Positions 28,781-36,729 of a DNA stretch of 64,000 nucleotides are shown in pieces; the stretch's first letter is position 1, and every line of letters begins with the position of its first letter. Under the pieces are notes generated by a model. It was not told the origin of the DNA and searched no databases. It saw nothing but the letters and a program-made list of their open reading frames with translations. The stretch is from assembly GCF_000021805.1 (NCBI RefSeq), contig NC_011726.1:3814097-3878096 (forward strand), given 5' to 3'. The DNA comes from Rippkaea orientalis PCC 8801. GTDB lineage: Bacteria > Cyanobacteriota > Cyanobacteriia > Cyanobacteriales > Microcystaceae. The position numbers and the translations under genes are program-made.

Positions 28781-30184
28781 ATGAATAACAAAAATTGGAC
28801 TAGACGGCAAGCCCTATTAGGGTTAGGGGGTCTTGCGGGGGCTGTGGCCTTTTCTTCGTGTGGCATTAATACAAACCGCGCCCCGAAAAGCCTGACAGAA
28901 GCTGCCCTTGCCGTTGATCAAGTCGTTAAACCCGAAACCCTTGAAAAACCCAATCTCAAAATTGGTTATGTTCCCGTCAATGACTGTGCCCCCTTTGCCA
29001 TTGCTTGGGAAAAAGGCTTCTTTCACAAGTATGGTTTAAACGTCACCCTCAGTCGTGAGGCTAGTTGGGCAAACTCCCGTGATGGGGTAATCTTCGGTCG
29101 TTTGGATGCGTCTCCAGTTGTTTCTGGGGCGGTTACTAATGCTAGAATTGGGGCTGAAGGAGCCCGTCACGCTCCCTTGTGTGCAGCCATGACCATTCAT
29201 CGTCACGGCAACGCCATGACCATGAATCAAGGACTGTGGGATGGAGGGATTCGTCCTTGGAAAGAATATAAAGGGGATTTAGACGCATTTGGTCGAGATT
29301 TTAAGGACTATTTTGCAAAAGCTCCGTCAGACAAACGGGTTTGGGCGGTAGTACTCAGTTCAGCTATTTACGAATACTTTACCCGTTATGTAGTGGCAGC
29401 CGCTGGACTCAATCCTACTGAGGAATTTCGGATCATTATCACTCCCCCTCCGCAAATGGTCAGTAATATGCGAATTGGCGCGATGCAAGCTTATATGGTG
29501 GCCGAACCCTGGAATACTCGCGCTATTTCGGGGAACGAGGGGATAGGCTTTACCTTTGCCCAAGGACGAGAAATCTGGCGGGGACATCCTGACCGAGTGT
29601 TGGCGGTAACGGAGTCCTTTATCGAGGAAAATCCCAAAACCTATCGATCGCTGGTGAAAGCCTTAATTGAAGCCTGTCAGTATTGCAGTAAGCCCGAAAA
29701 CCGCGAAGAAGTGGCTAAAATTATCTCGACTCGTCCCTTTACGGGGGCAAAACCTCAATATACACGACCTGGAATAGTTGGAGATTACAACTACGGAGGA
29801 TTTGATGAGCAAAAACGGGTGGTTAATAGTCCAGAAACGACGATTTTTTACAATCTTCCTGAGGGAGTTTCTGCTGTTCCTCACGATCATTCGACTTTTC
29901 TCTGGCAATCTCAAAGTCTCTGGTTAATGACCCAAGCCACTCGATGGCAACAGATCCGAGAATTTCCCAAAAATGCTGAAAAAATTGCTCGTCAGGGTTG
30001 GAAAACGGATTTGTATCGAGAAATTGCTGCTGAAATGGGGATTAAATGTCCTTCCCAGGATTACAAAGTTGAACCCGCCGAGGCTTTTATTGATAATAAA
30101 GCCTTTGATCCGAGTGATCCGATTAACTATCTCAACAGCTTTGAAATTCGCGCCAACGCGCCTCAATCTTTCTTCATGTCTTAA
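28781..30184 (+). CDS. ABC transporter substrate-binding lipoprotein (NrtA/CmpA-like)
   Basis: 467 residues. Twin-arginine-like start NKNWTRRQALLGLGGLAGAV with lipobox FSSCG (Cys about 27), so probably an exported lipoprotein. The mature part is the NrtA/CmpA/SsuA fold: LKIGYVPVNDCAPFAIAWEK, FFHKYGLNVTLSREASWANS, APLCAAMTIHRHGNAMTMNQ, AYMVAEPWNTRAISG, GHPDRVLAVTESFIEENPKT. NrtA binds nitrate and CmpA bicarbonate with Ca2+; I cannot tell which from the sequence, and another anion is possible. Middle gene of the operon. Confidence 0.9.
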   Translation: MNNKNWTRRQALLGLGGLAGAVAFSSCGINTNRAPKSLTEAALAVDQVVKPETLEKPNLKIGYVPVNDCAPFAIAWEKGFFHKYGLNVTLSREASWANSRDGVIFGRLDASPVVSGAVTNARIGAEGARHAPLCAAMTIHRHGNAMTMNQGLWDGGIRPWKEYKGDLDAFGRDFKDYFAKAPSDKRVWAVVLSSAIYEYFTRYVVAAAGLNPTEEFRIIITPPPQMVSNMRIGAMQAYMVAEPWNTRAISGNEGIGFTFAQGREIWRGHPDRVLAVTESFIEENPKTYRSLVKALIEACQYCSKPENREEVAKIISTRPFTGAKPQYTRPGIVGDYNYGGFDEQKRVVNSPETTIFYNLPEGVSAVPHDHSTFLWQSQSLWLMTQATRWQQIREFPKNAEKIARQGWKTDLYREIAAEMGIKCPSQDYKVEPAEAFIDNKAFDPSDPINYLNSFEIRANAPQSFFMS

Positions 30185-30200
30185 TCATTAGGAGGTTATT

Positions 30201-31025
30201 ATGAATCGTACTATTCCCCGCTTTGAGAAAAGACCCCATGGTTCTCAAGAAAATGATTTTTTGGTCATTGAAAATTTGGTTAAGGCATTTCCTAAACCCG
30301 ATGGTGGTCAAGCCGTTATTCTGAATGGCATTAATTTGGCCATTGGCGAACAGGAATATATCTCGGTGATTGGTCATTCTGGTTGTGGAAAATCGACCCT
30401 ATTGAGAATTATTGCTGGGTTAGAAAAAGCGACTTCAGGGTTAGTCACTCTTGAAGGGAAGGAAATTCGTAAACCTGGGGCTGATCGCATGATGGTGTTT
30501 CAGAGTTATGCCTTGTTACCTTGGTTAACGGTACGGGGGAATATTCGGTTAGCGGTGGATGAGGTGTTAAAAGGGGCTAGTAATAGCGAAAAAAGAAGTC
30601 TGGTTAATGAACATTTAGCCATGGTTAATTTAACCCAGGCAGAGGATAAATACCCTGATGAAATTTCGGGGGGCATGAAGCAACGGGTTGGCATTGCACG
30701 GGCGTTAATTACTCGTCCCAAAATGTTATTAATGGATGAACCCTTTGGGGCATTAGATGCTTTAACTAAGCGTAAATTACAGTCTCAGGTGTTAGAAATT
30801 TGGGAAAGTCATCGACAAGCAGTTATGATGATTACCCATGATGTGGATGAGGCGATTTATATGTCTGATCGCATTATTTTGATGACTAATGGACCTGAAG
30901 CAATCATCGGAGACATTTTGGAAGTGCCCTTCCCCCATCCCCGCAATCGTGCCGAAATTCAAGAATCTCCTGAATATTATGAATTGCGTCTTCGGGCTCT
31001 AGATTTCTTAGAAAGATTTCACTAA
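30201..31025 (+). CDS. ABC transporter ATPase (NrtD/CmpD-like)
   Basis: 274 residues. Walker A GHSGCGKST, signature SGGMKQRVGIARAL, Walker B KMLLMDEPFGALDA, switch His in MITHDVDEAIYMSDRI. Same subfamily as nitrate/bicarbonate/taurine ATPases. GGAGG lies 8 bp before the ATG. It closes the three-gene importer, which lacks an NrtC-type second ATPase fused to a regulatory binding domain. A hairpin follows the stop. Confidence 0.93.
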   Translation: MNRTIPRFEKRPHGSQENDFLVIENLVKAFPKPDGGQAVILNGINLAIGEQEYISVIGHSGCGKSTLLRIIAGLEKATSGLVTLEGKEIRKPGADRMMVFQSYALLPWLTVRGNIRLAVDEVLKGASNSEKRSLVNEHLAMVNLTQAEDKYPDEISGGMKQRVGIARALITRPKMLLMDEPFGALDALTKRKLQSQVLEIWESHRQAVMMITHDVDEAIYMSDRIILMTNGPEAIIGDILEVPFPHPRNRAEIQESPEYYELRLRALDFLERFH

Positions 31026-31032
31026 AATTAAT

Positions 31033-31056
31033 CGGGATCAACCATCGTTGATCCCG
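31033..31056 (+). terminator. Hairpin at the end of the ABC operon
   Basis: CGGGATCAAC / GTTGATCCCG with a CATC loop, 8 bp after the ATPase stop codon. There is no long T run, so it may be an mRNA-stabilising hairpin rather than a classical terminator. Confidence 0.55.
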
Positions 31057-31378
31057 ACACATCATTCTGATATGCTTATTGCTATCTCTGAGATCAAGTT
31101 TCTCTAAAATAGCGTGAATGTTTAATAGAAATCCCCAAAGCATTTGGAAAAAGCTTATTAAATAAACTTGGTTATCTTCAGTTCAATTTTATATCTAAAG
31201 TTTTGTTTTAGTATTCAACCTTTCTGGCTCAGAACAATTATTTTATCCTCATTTTAGCTGTGGGTGGGCATTGCCCATCCTACAATACTGATAATTTAGA
31301 ATAAACTGTCATAATATATCTTAATTGAGAGTTCAGTGATAACTGATCGCTCAGTGACCTGGTGTGAGGATCAACTAA
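31057..31378. other. Intergenic region without a recognisable gene
   Basis: About 320 bp of AT-rich sequence between the ABC operon and the amidase gene. Besides the dispersed palindrome at 31259-31284 I see nothing; the amidase promoter should be near its right end. Confidence 0.5.
31259..31284. repeat. Dispersed intergenic palindrome, second copy
   Basis: TGTGGGTGGGC / GCCCATCCTACA around ATT, an imperfect hairpin of the same family as 26489-26509. Confidence 0.5.
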
Positions 31379-32395
31379 ATGAAGCCAATTCAAGGAATTG
31401 TTTGGGGAATAGTTACTTCTCAAACAATTTGCCTGTCTGTTGCTGCTAATACTTTGCAATATTGGGATTTTGATGTCCGTCAAAATCGCGTCGAAATTGT
31501 CACCGATAGCGATGTCCGTCCCAAAGCACAAATGATCGCTAACCCCACCCGTCTCATTATCGATTTACCAGGGGTCAAATTAAGCCAACCTAGTGTCCGT
31601 CAGGGAAATATTACCAGTTATGTGAGACAAGTTCGCGTCGGACAATTTAGCCCCTATACCACGCGAATTGTCGTGGAATTAGGATCAGCCTATTCTATGC
31701 GTCCTTGGGAGGTTAAAGTCCGTAGTCTAGCCCCTAATCGCTGGTTTGTCCAATTATCTGAATTTCAACCTCATTCGGTCTATTCCCTACCCCCAGAAGC
31801 AGAACCGGTCGCGATCGCTGTTCCTACCCCTAAACCCTATCCTAGCACACCATCGGGATCGGGCTACACGGTTGTCATTGACCCCGGCCACGGAGGAAAA
31901 GATCCAGGGGCGATCGGGTTAGGAGGGTTACAGGAAAAAGACGTTGTTTTATCAATTTCGCTACAATTGGCTGAAATCCTTAAAAAACGCGGAGTCAGAG
32001 TGATAATGACTCGTTCAAATGATGCGTCAGTTTCTCTAAAAGGGCGTGTCGAGCAAGCAGAAACAGCCAATGCTAACGTATTTGTGAGTATCCATGCGAA
32101 TGCTGTAGGAGGAAACAATTCTCAAGTCAATGGATTAGAAACTTATTATTATTCTTCTGGGTATCGATTAGCCTTAACCATTCATAATAATCTTTTAAGA
32201 AAGGTCAATGTTGTTGATAATCGTGGGGTCAAACAAGCCCGTTTTTATGTATTAAGAAAAAGTTCGATGCCCGCCGCCTTGGTTGAAGTCGGTTTTGTCA
32301 CGGGAAGTATCGATAATCGTAATTTATCGAATCCTAGTTATCGACAACAATTAGCCGAGGCGATCGCTAACGGTATTTTAGACTATTTACGGTAA
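31379..32395 (+). CDS. amiC: N-acetylmuramoyl-L-alanine amidase with AMIN domain
   Basis: Periplasmic zinc amidase that cleaves septal peptidoglycan during cell separation. 338 residues: an export signal at 1-25 (IVWGIVTSQTICLSVAANT), one AMIN targeting domain (about 30-125, TRLIIDLPGVKLSQPSVRQ), a Pro-rich linker, and an Amidase_3 domain (about 160-338). Zn/catalytic residues visible: His in VVIDPGHGGKDPG, Glu in GLQEKDVVL, His in VFVSIHANAV and catalytic Glu in AALVEVGFVTG. One AMIN copy, whereas several cyanobacterial AmiC proteins have two. Confidence 0.92.
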   Translation: MKPIQGIVWGIVTSQTICLSVAANTLQYWDFDVRQNRVEIVTDSDVRPKAQMIANPTRLIIDLPGVKLSQPSVRQGNITSYVRQVRVGQFSPYTTRIVVELGSAYSMRPWEVKVRSLAPNRWFVQLSEFQPHSVYSLPPEAEPVAIAVPTPKPYPSTPSGSGYTVVIDPGHGGKDPGAIGLGGLQEKDVVLSISLQLAEILKKRGVRVIMTRSNDASVSLKGRVEQAETANANVFVSIHANAVGGNNSQVNGLETYYYSSGYRLALTIHNNLLRKVNVVDNRGVKQARFYVLRKSSMPAALVEVGFVTGSIDNRNLSNPSYRQQLAEAIANGILDYLR

Positions 32396-32478
32396 ACTCA
32401 CTTCAACAAACTTAATCAATTTATGTTAACTTTTTTACTAGGTAAATTTTACGAAAAAAACATTCAAATTATCTATCC

Positions 32479-33357
32479 ATGATAACGCCTACTCAATTGA
32501 CCCCTGAACCCACTTGGTTAACTATCATTAGACTCCTACGGTGGGATAAACCTGCCGGACGGCTAATTTTGATGATTCCTGCTCTATGGGCGGTCTTTTT
32601 AGCAGCTAAGGGAACCCCGCCTCTTCCCTTGGTGGGGGTCATTATTTTAGGCTCTCTAGCCACCAGTGCCGCAGGATGTGTGATTAATGACTTGTGGGAT
32701 AGGGAGATTGATCCCCAAGTGGAAAGAACCCGCACCCGTCCCTTAGCCGAAAAATCTCTCTCTATTAAAGTCGGTATCGTAATAGCGGTAATTGCCCTAG
32801 GATGTGCTGCTATCCTAGCCTTTTATCTTAATTCCTTGAGTTTTTGGCTTTGTGTTGCTGCGGTTCCCGTGATTGTTTGTTATCCCTTGGCTAAGCGAGT
32901 TTTTCCCATTCCCCAATTAGTTTTATCCTTTGCTTGGGGATTTGCTGTGTTAATAAGTTGGACAGCAGTTACGGCTAAATTAGAGCTTTCAACTTGGATT
33001 TTGTGGGCAGCAACGGTATTTTGGACGCTGGGTTTTGATACGGTTTATGCCATGTCAGATCGAGAAGATGATCGCAAGATTGGCATTAATTCTAGTGCCC
33101 TATTTTTTGGGGACTATGCGGCGGAGGCGGTGGGACTCTTTTTTGTTCTTGCTGTTGGATTATTGGCATATTTAGGGGAAATTTTGGAAATGAATTTGTG
33201 GTTTTGGGGGTCTTTAGGCATAGCGGCAGGGGGTTGGATAATCCAATATTTTTACCTACGATCAATAGAGATTGCTCGCTCTGCCTATGGCGCAATTTTC
33301 CGTCAAAATGTGGCCATAGGCTTTGTTTTGTTAGTGGGGATGTTTTTGGGGCTTTGA
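32479..33357 (+). CDS. ubiA: 4-hydroxybenzoate polyprenyltransferase
   Basis: Integral-membrane prenyltransferase; in cyanobacteria it attaches a long prenyl chain to 4-hydroxybenzoate in plastoquinone synthesis. 292 residues and about eight membrane segments. Both Asp-rich Mg-diphosphate sites are present: INDLWDREIDPQVERTRTRP and AMSDREDDRKIGINSSALFF. The ATG at 32479 gives MITPTQLTPEPTWLTIIRLL. It lies 83 bp after amiC on the same strand, with no functional link evident. Confidence 0.93.
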   Translation: MITPTQLTPEPTWLTIIRLLRWDKPAGRLILMIPALWAVFLAAKGTPPLPLVGVIILGSLATSAAGCVINDLWDREIDPQVERTRTRPLAEKSLSIKVGIVIAVIALGCAAILAFYLNSLSFWLCVAAVPVIVCYPLAKRVFPIPQLVLSFAWGFAVLISWTAVTAKLELSTWILWAATVFWTLGFDTVYAMSDREDDRKIGINSSALFFGDYAAEAVGLFFVLAVGLLAYLGEILEMNLWFWGSLGIAAGGWIIQYFYLRSIEIARSAYGAIFRQNVAIGFVLLVGMFLGL

Positions 33358-33651
33358 TGGATTAAGTTTAGCCAATGGCTGACTGAGCAATGTTAGACTT
33401 AATCAAACTAATCGGTAACAAATGTTAGCTTTTAAATCGAAAATGTAAGAGTTTGTAATGGATACAGCAAGGATTGATAAAATATTTATAAAACTGACGC
33501 AAAAAAGCTTGCCAATTTTTAAAAGTGCGATTATGCTTTAACAAGCAGTTAAGCAAAGTTACTCAAGTTAATGATACTTAACGCCTCCCTTACTTAAATA
33601 TACCAATCTTACTCAATAAACTCTTAGAAAAGTAGCGAGTGTGAACAAAAT

Positions 33652-34440
33652 ATGAAAAACCTAGTCCGTTTTGGTGTTTCTTTGCCCGTTGCTAGTATTT
33701 TAGTAGCAACCAGTATATCTTCGGCGCAAGCAGCTGGGTTTACTCCAGGGGATATTTTTAGTGGAACTGGCGATTCTTTTACCCTAACTGGAACCACGGA
33801 TCCAACTGACCCTGCTTTGTATGCACTCTTTTGTGATGGGCCAATTAATGGTCCTAGCGTAGGTATTGCAAGCGGTGGACCCACATCCCAGTGTGCTAAG
33901 GTTGACAGCAGTTCAAGTTTCAACGTATCTGGCAACCCTGCTAACATGACTGGTGGGTTCGCTCCCTTTTTGAATACTGATCCAAACGCTCTTGTTTATA
34001 GCTTCGGTCCGGCTAACACTGGTCCGACAGGAACTAATACTGGATCAAATATAGTACCTGTTTTCACGACGGATAACGGTGCTCTATTTTTAACGATTAG
34101 CGTTGACACAGCGAGTCTCGTCATATCAGGTGCTGGTCCAGGTAATCCGGTTAACTTCTTCTATACAGGTATAGCCGAAGTTACTGGTGCTGACACCTAC
34201 TCGGCTCCCATTACTTTTTCATTTACCAGCCAAAACGCTAACTTGGTCAACAACACAGCCTTGGTTAACTTCGCTCCTGGCCAAGACGGTGGAATTTATG
34301 ACACAACAATCGGGGTAAACACCTGGTCTGTTACAGTATTAGCCGTAGAATCAGTACCCGAGCCTAGCACACTCCTTGGTCTTGGACTGTTGGCTTGTGG
34401 AGGTGCGGCTGGAGCTATCAAACGTCGCCTTAATAAGTAA
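33652..34440 (+). CDS. PEP-CTERM sorted secreted protein
   Basis: 262 residues. N-terminal signal peptide (KNLVRFGVSLPVASILVATS, cleavage near AQAAG). The mature part is low in charge and rich in Gly, Thr, Asn and Ser, probably beta-structured. The C-terminal sorting tail is VPEPSTLLGLGLLACGGAAG followed by a basic end (KRRLNK). PEP-CTERM proteins are processed by an exosortase and often end up in the outer envelope or matrix. Four Cys residues lie in the mature part. No exosortase gene is in the window. A terminator follows. Confidence 0.9.
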   Translation: MKNLVRFGVSLPVASILVATSISSAQAAGFTPGDIFSGTGDSFTLTGTTDPTDPALYALFCDGPINGPSVGIASGGPTSQCAKVDSSSSFNVSGNPANMTGGFAPFLNTDPNALVYSFGPANTGPTGTNTGSNIVPVFTTDNGALFLTISVDTASLVISGAGPGNPVNFFYTGIAEVTGADTYSAPITFSFTSQNANLVNNTALVNFAPGQDGGIYDTTIGVNTWSVTVLAVESVPEPSTLLGLGLLACGGAAGAIKRRLNK

Positions 34441-34471
34441 ACAACCGAAGAGTTCTATAAAAATTCTAGAG

Positions 34472-34509
34472 AAAGAGTGGAAAAAAGCTCAGTTTTTCAC
34501 TCTTTTTTC
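34472..34509 (+). terminator. Rho-independent terminator of the PEP-CTERM gene
   Basis: AAAGAGTGGAAAAA pairs with TTTTTCACTCTTT around a short loop and ends in a T run. It starts 31 bp after the stop codon. Confidence 0.8.
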
Positions 34510-34540
34510 TTTGTTATATTTCTTGATTGGAATACAATAA

Positions 34541-35360
34541 CTCTCTTCTGTCACTTTACGAGTTTTAGGAATAACAAATGAAGAAGTTTATCCAGAAGCC
34601 TAAAATGGTTGAAACTGATTTATGGCATTAATTAAATCATGAAAGCCTAAGCATAAAGATGAATTTGGAAAAATATCTAACCAAGGAGACAACAACCATA
34701 ATAAAAGAGTTGGCTGAATCACTAAACGAAGATTATTCAAAATATTCTTCCATCCATTCTGAGCATTCCATTGTGAATGTATAAAAGAAGAGTTGGGTCG
34801 GTTGACAGTTTTTTTGTTGGCTCTATCAGATAATTGTAAAGATAAAAAAGGTTGAGTATTTAAACTAACCATTAAATAAGCACTCATAATGATTTCCCAC
34901 CACTTTTCAATAACGGGAAATTGAGTAAAACGATAATCTGTCCAACCTAGTTCTTGTTTACACTGACGGAAACCATATTCAACCCATTGTCTTCTTTAAC
35001 CTTGTTTTTCTTAATTCAGTTACATCCCAAGGCGAATTAGCTATGGCGAATTAGCTATAAAATGATGCAGGGATTGAGGAGAATTGATTCCTACTACTTT
35101 CGCTATTTCTGGTAAGGATTTTTTTTTGATTGGTGAGATAATTCCTAAATGTAAATACTTAAAACATTCATAACTTCTTACTTCAGTAAAAAGATGTTTA
35201 TAAGTCTCACAATATTGATCGATGACTCCTACCGTTGGCTGGGCATCTGTAGCCAAATGTTTTAGGATTTGTAATTCTACATCCATTGTCCTGTCTCCTT
35301 TTCAGCCATTAGGAACTATTTTCATCTTACCTTTAATTTTCGGAAAGTGACAGAAGAGGG
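34541..35360 (-). mobile_element. Internally deleted IS701-type insertion sequence
   Basis: 820 bp bounded by about 20-bp terminal inverted repeats: CTCTCTTCTGTCACTTTACG at 34541-34560, and CGGAAAGTGACAGAAGAGGG at 35341-35360, the reverse complement with two mismatches. It is flanked by the direct repeat ATAA (34537-34540 and 35361-35364), a 4-bp target duplication. Full IS701 elements are about 1.4 kb, so roughly 600 bp of the transposase gene is missing. It lies between the PEP-CTERM gene and the lipopeptide operon. Confidence 0.85.
34600..35286 (-). pseudogene. IS701-family transposase, broken by internal deletion
   Basis: The N-terminal part (35286 down to about 35041) begins MDVELQILKHLATDAQPTVG and includes YECFKYLHLGIISPIKKKSLP, the recognisable IS701 start. 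The C-terminal part resumes in another frame near 35000 with RQWVEYGFRQCKQELGWTDY and continues to 34600 through WWEIIMSAYLMVSLNTQPFL. The central DDE catalytic region is gone, so the product cannot be active, although a full-length relative could still mobilise the ends. Confidence 0.85.
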
Positions 35361-35408
35361 ATAAATGCAATTGCCCTGCTTTATTCCCTAACCTAATCTT
35401 CAGGCAAT

Positions 35409-36707
35409 TCAGTGTAATGCTATATCTGGCAATTCATCTTCCATCCACCGTAATCGAGGATAACGGTAGGCAATAACAGCAAGCAATAAAGTCAGTAAAC
35501 CCATTAAGATAAACATTAGGCCGATCCCTCGTCCTTTCCCTACGCCAATAACTAATCCAACCGTATTCGCTAATATCCCTTCAGATGCCATGAATGGCTC
35601 AAAAATTCGATCAGCTAATAAACCTCCTAACGTATAGGATATTGTGATTGCGCCTGTAATTCCCATTTGCTTCAAAGCAAAAATTCGCCCCTGTATTGAT
35701 AAATCGACCTTTTTTTGCAAAATCACTTCCTGTCCTATATTAATCAATGTAATACTTAGGAAAAACAGTAAAACCCCTAAAGCATAGGATGATAAGGAAA
35801 AGGGGAAGCCTACAACGATTAAAGAGAGACTACTCAAAGCCGTAAATCCTAAAACCATATCAATGTAACGTTTAGGCCCTCCACGAAGGCTAATTAACAA
35901 ACTACCAGAAAGCATCCCTAGTCCGCCAAACATCAGCAATCCTCCTAAAACTAAAGGAGAAGTCGATGATAAAACAAGAGGGGTAAACAAAATTGTGACA
36001 GTTCCTGTCAAAAAATTAGTGCTTATTGCCAATAAAAATAATCCCAAAAGACCAGGACGTTGACTAATGTAAATGAAGCCGATTTTTATATCCTCAACTA
36101 AGGCATTCATCGATAAATTAGAAGATTTTGTCTGAGAATGGGTTGGATGGGTTTGCGGGAAACGAACACACAGTAGGGTCATTAGAGCAATACCAAAGGT
36201 TAAAAAATCGATAAGCACAATACCCTGTAAATGAATTAATCCAAATAAAGCACCGGCTAATAAAGGACTAAGAAGATTGCCAACAGCAATACTCAATTGT
36301 CTTAACCCACTCACTCGACTTAATTGTTCCTGAGAAACTAAGAAAGGAATTGCTGCAGTGTAAGCAGGAAGTTGAAAGGTATTACAAATAGCGCTAAAGG
36401 CGTTGGCTACATAGACGTGCCAGACAGCCAAATGACCAGTTGTTGCCAAAATCATAATCATTAAGGTGCTTAACCCCGCCCCGCTATCACTCAGAATCAT
36501 CGTCCAACGGTGATCCCAGCGATCAACCAATGCCCCTGCAATGGGAGACATGATAAACCAAGGTAAGGTGGTGGCTAAGATTGTGAAGGAATACTCAGTG
36601 ACTGCTCCAGTCTTTTGTAAGACCCAAATCCCCAGAGCAAAATCGGTTAAATGTGAGCCGAAAAAAGATACTAACTGTCCTAACCAAATAATTAAAAAGA
36701 TTTTCAT
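35409..36707 (-). CDS. MFS exporter of the lipopeptide operon
   Basis: 432 residues and about 12 membrane segments, in the MFS subgroup of antibiotic and siderophore exporters: WLGQLVSFFGSHLTDFALGI, FIMSPIAGALVDRWDHRWTM (motif A, GALVDRWDHR) and IGQEVILQKKVDLSIQGRIF (second motif A-like loop). Last gene of the operon, 22 bp after the thioesterase-bearing NRPS and on the same strand, so export of the finished peptide is the natural role; this is inference from context. Confidence 0.88.
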   Translation of the reverse strand: MKIFLIIWLGQLVSFFGSHLTDFALGIWVLQKTGAVTEYSFTILATTLPWFIMSPIAGALVDRWDHRWTMILSDSGAGLSTLMIMILATTGHLAVWHVYVANAFSAICNTFQLPAYTAAIPFLVSQEQLSRVSGLRQLSIAVGNLLSPLLAGALFGLIHLQGIVLIDFLTFGIALMTLLCVRFPQTHPTHSQTKSSNLSMNALVEDIKIGFIYISQRPGLLGLFLLAISTNFLTGTVTILFTPLVLSSTSPLVLGGLLMFGGLGMLSGSLLISLRGGPKRYIDMVLGFTALSSLSLIVVGFPFSLSSYALGVLLFFLSITLINIGQEVILQKKVDLSIQGRIFALKQMGITGAITISYTLGGLLADRIFEPFMASEGILANTVGLVIGVGKGRGIGLMFILMGLLTLLLAVIAYRYPRLRWMEDELPDIALH

Positions 36708-36729
36708 AAGTTTTAGTTAAGTCCGATGA

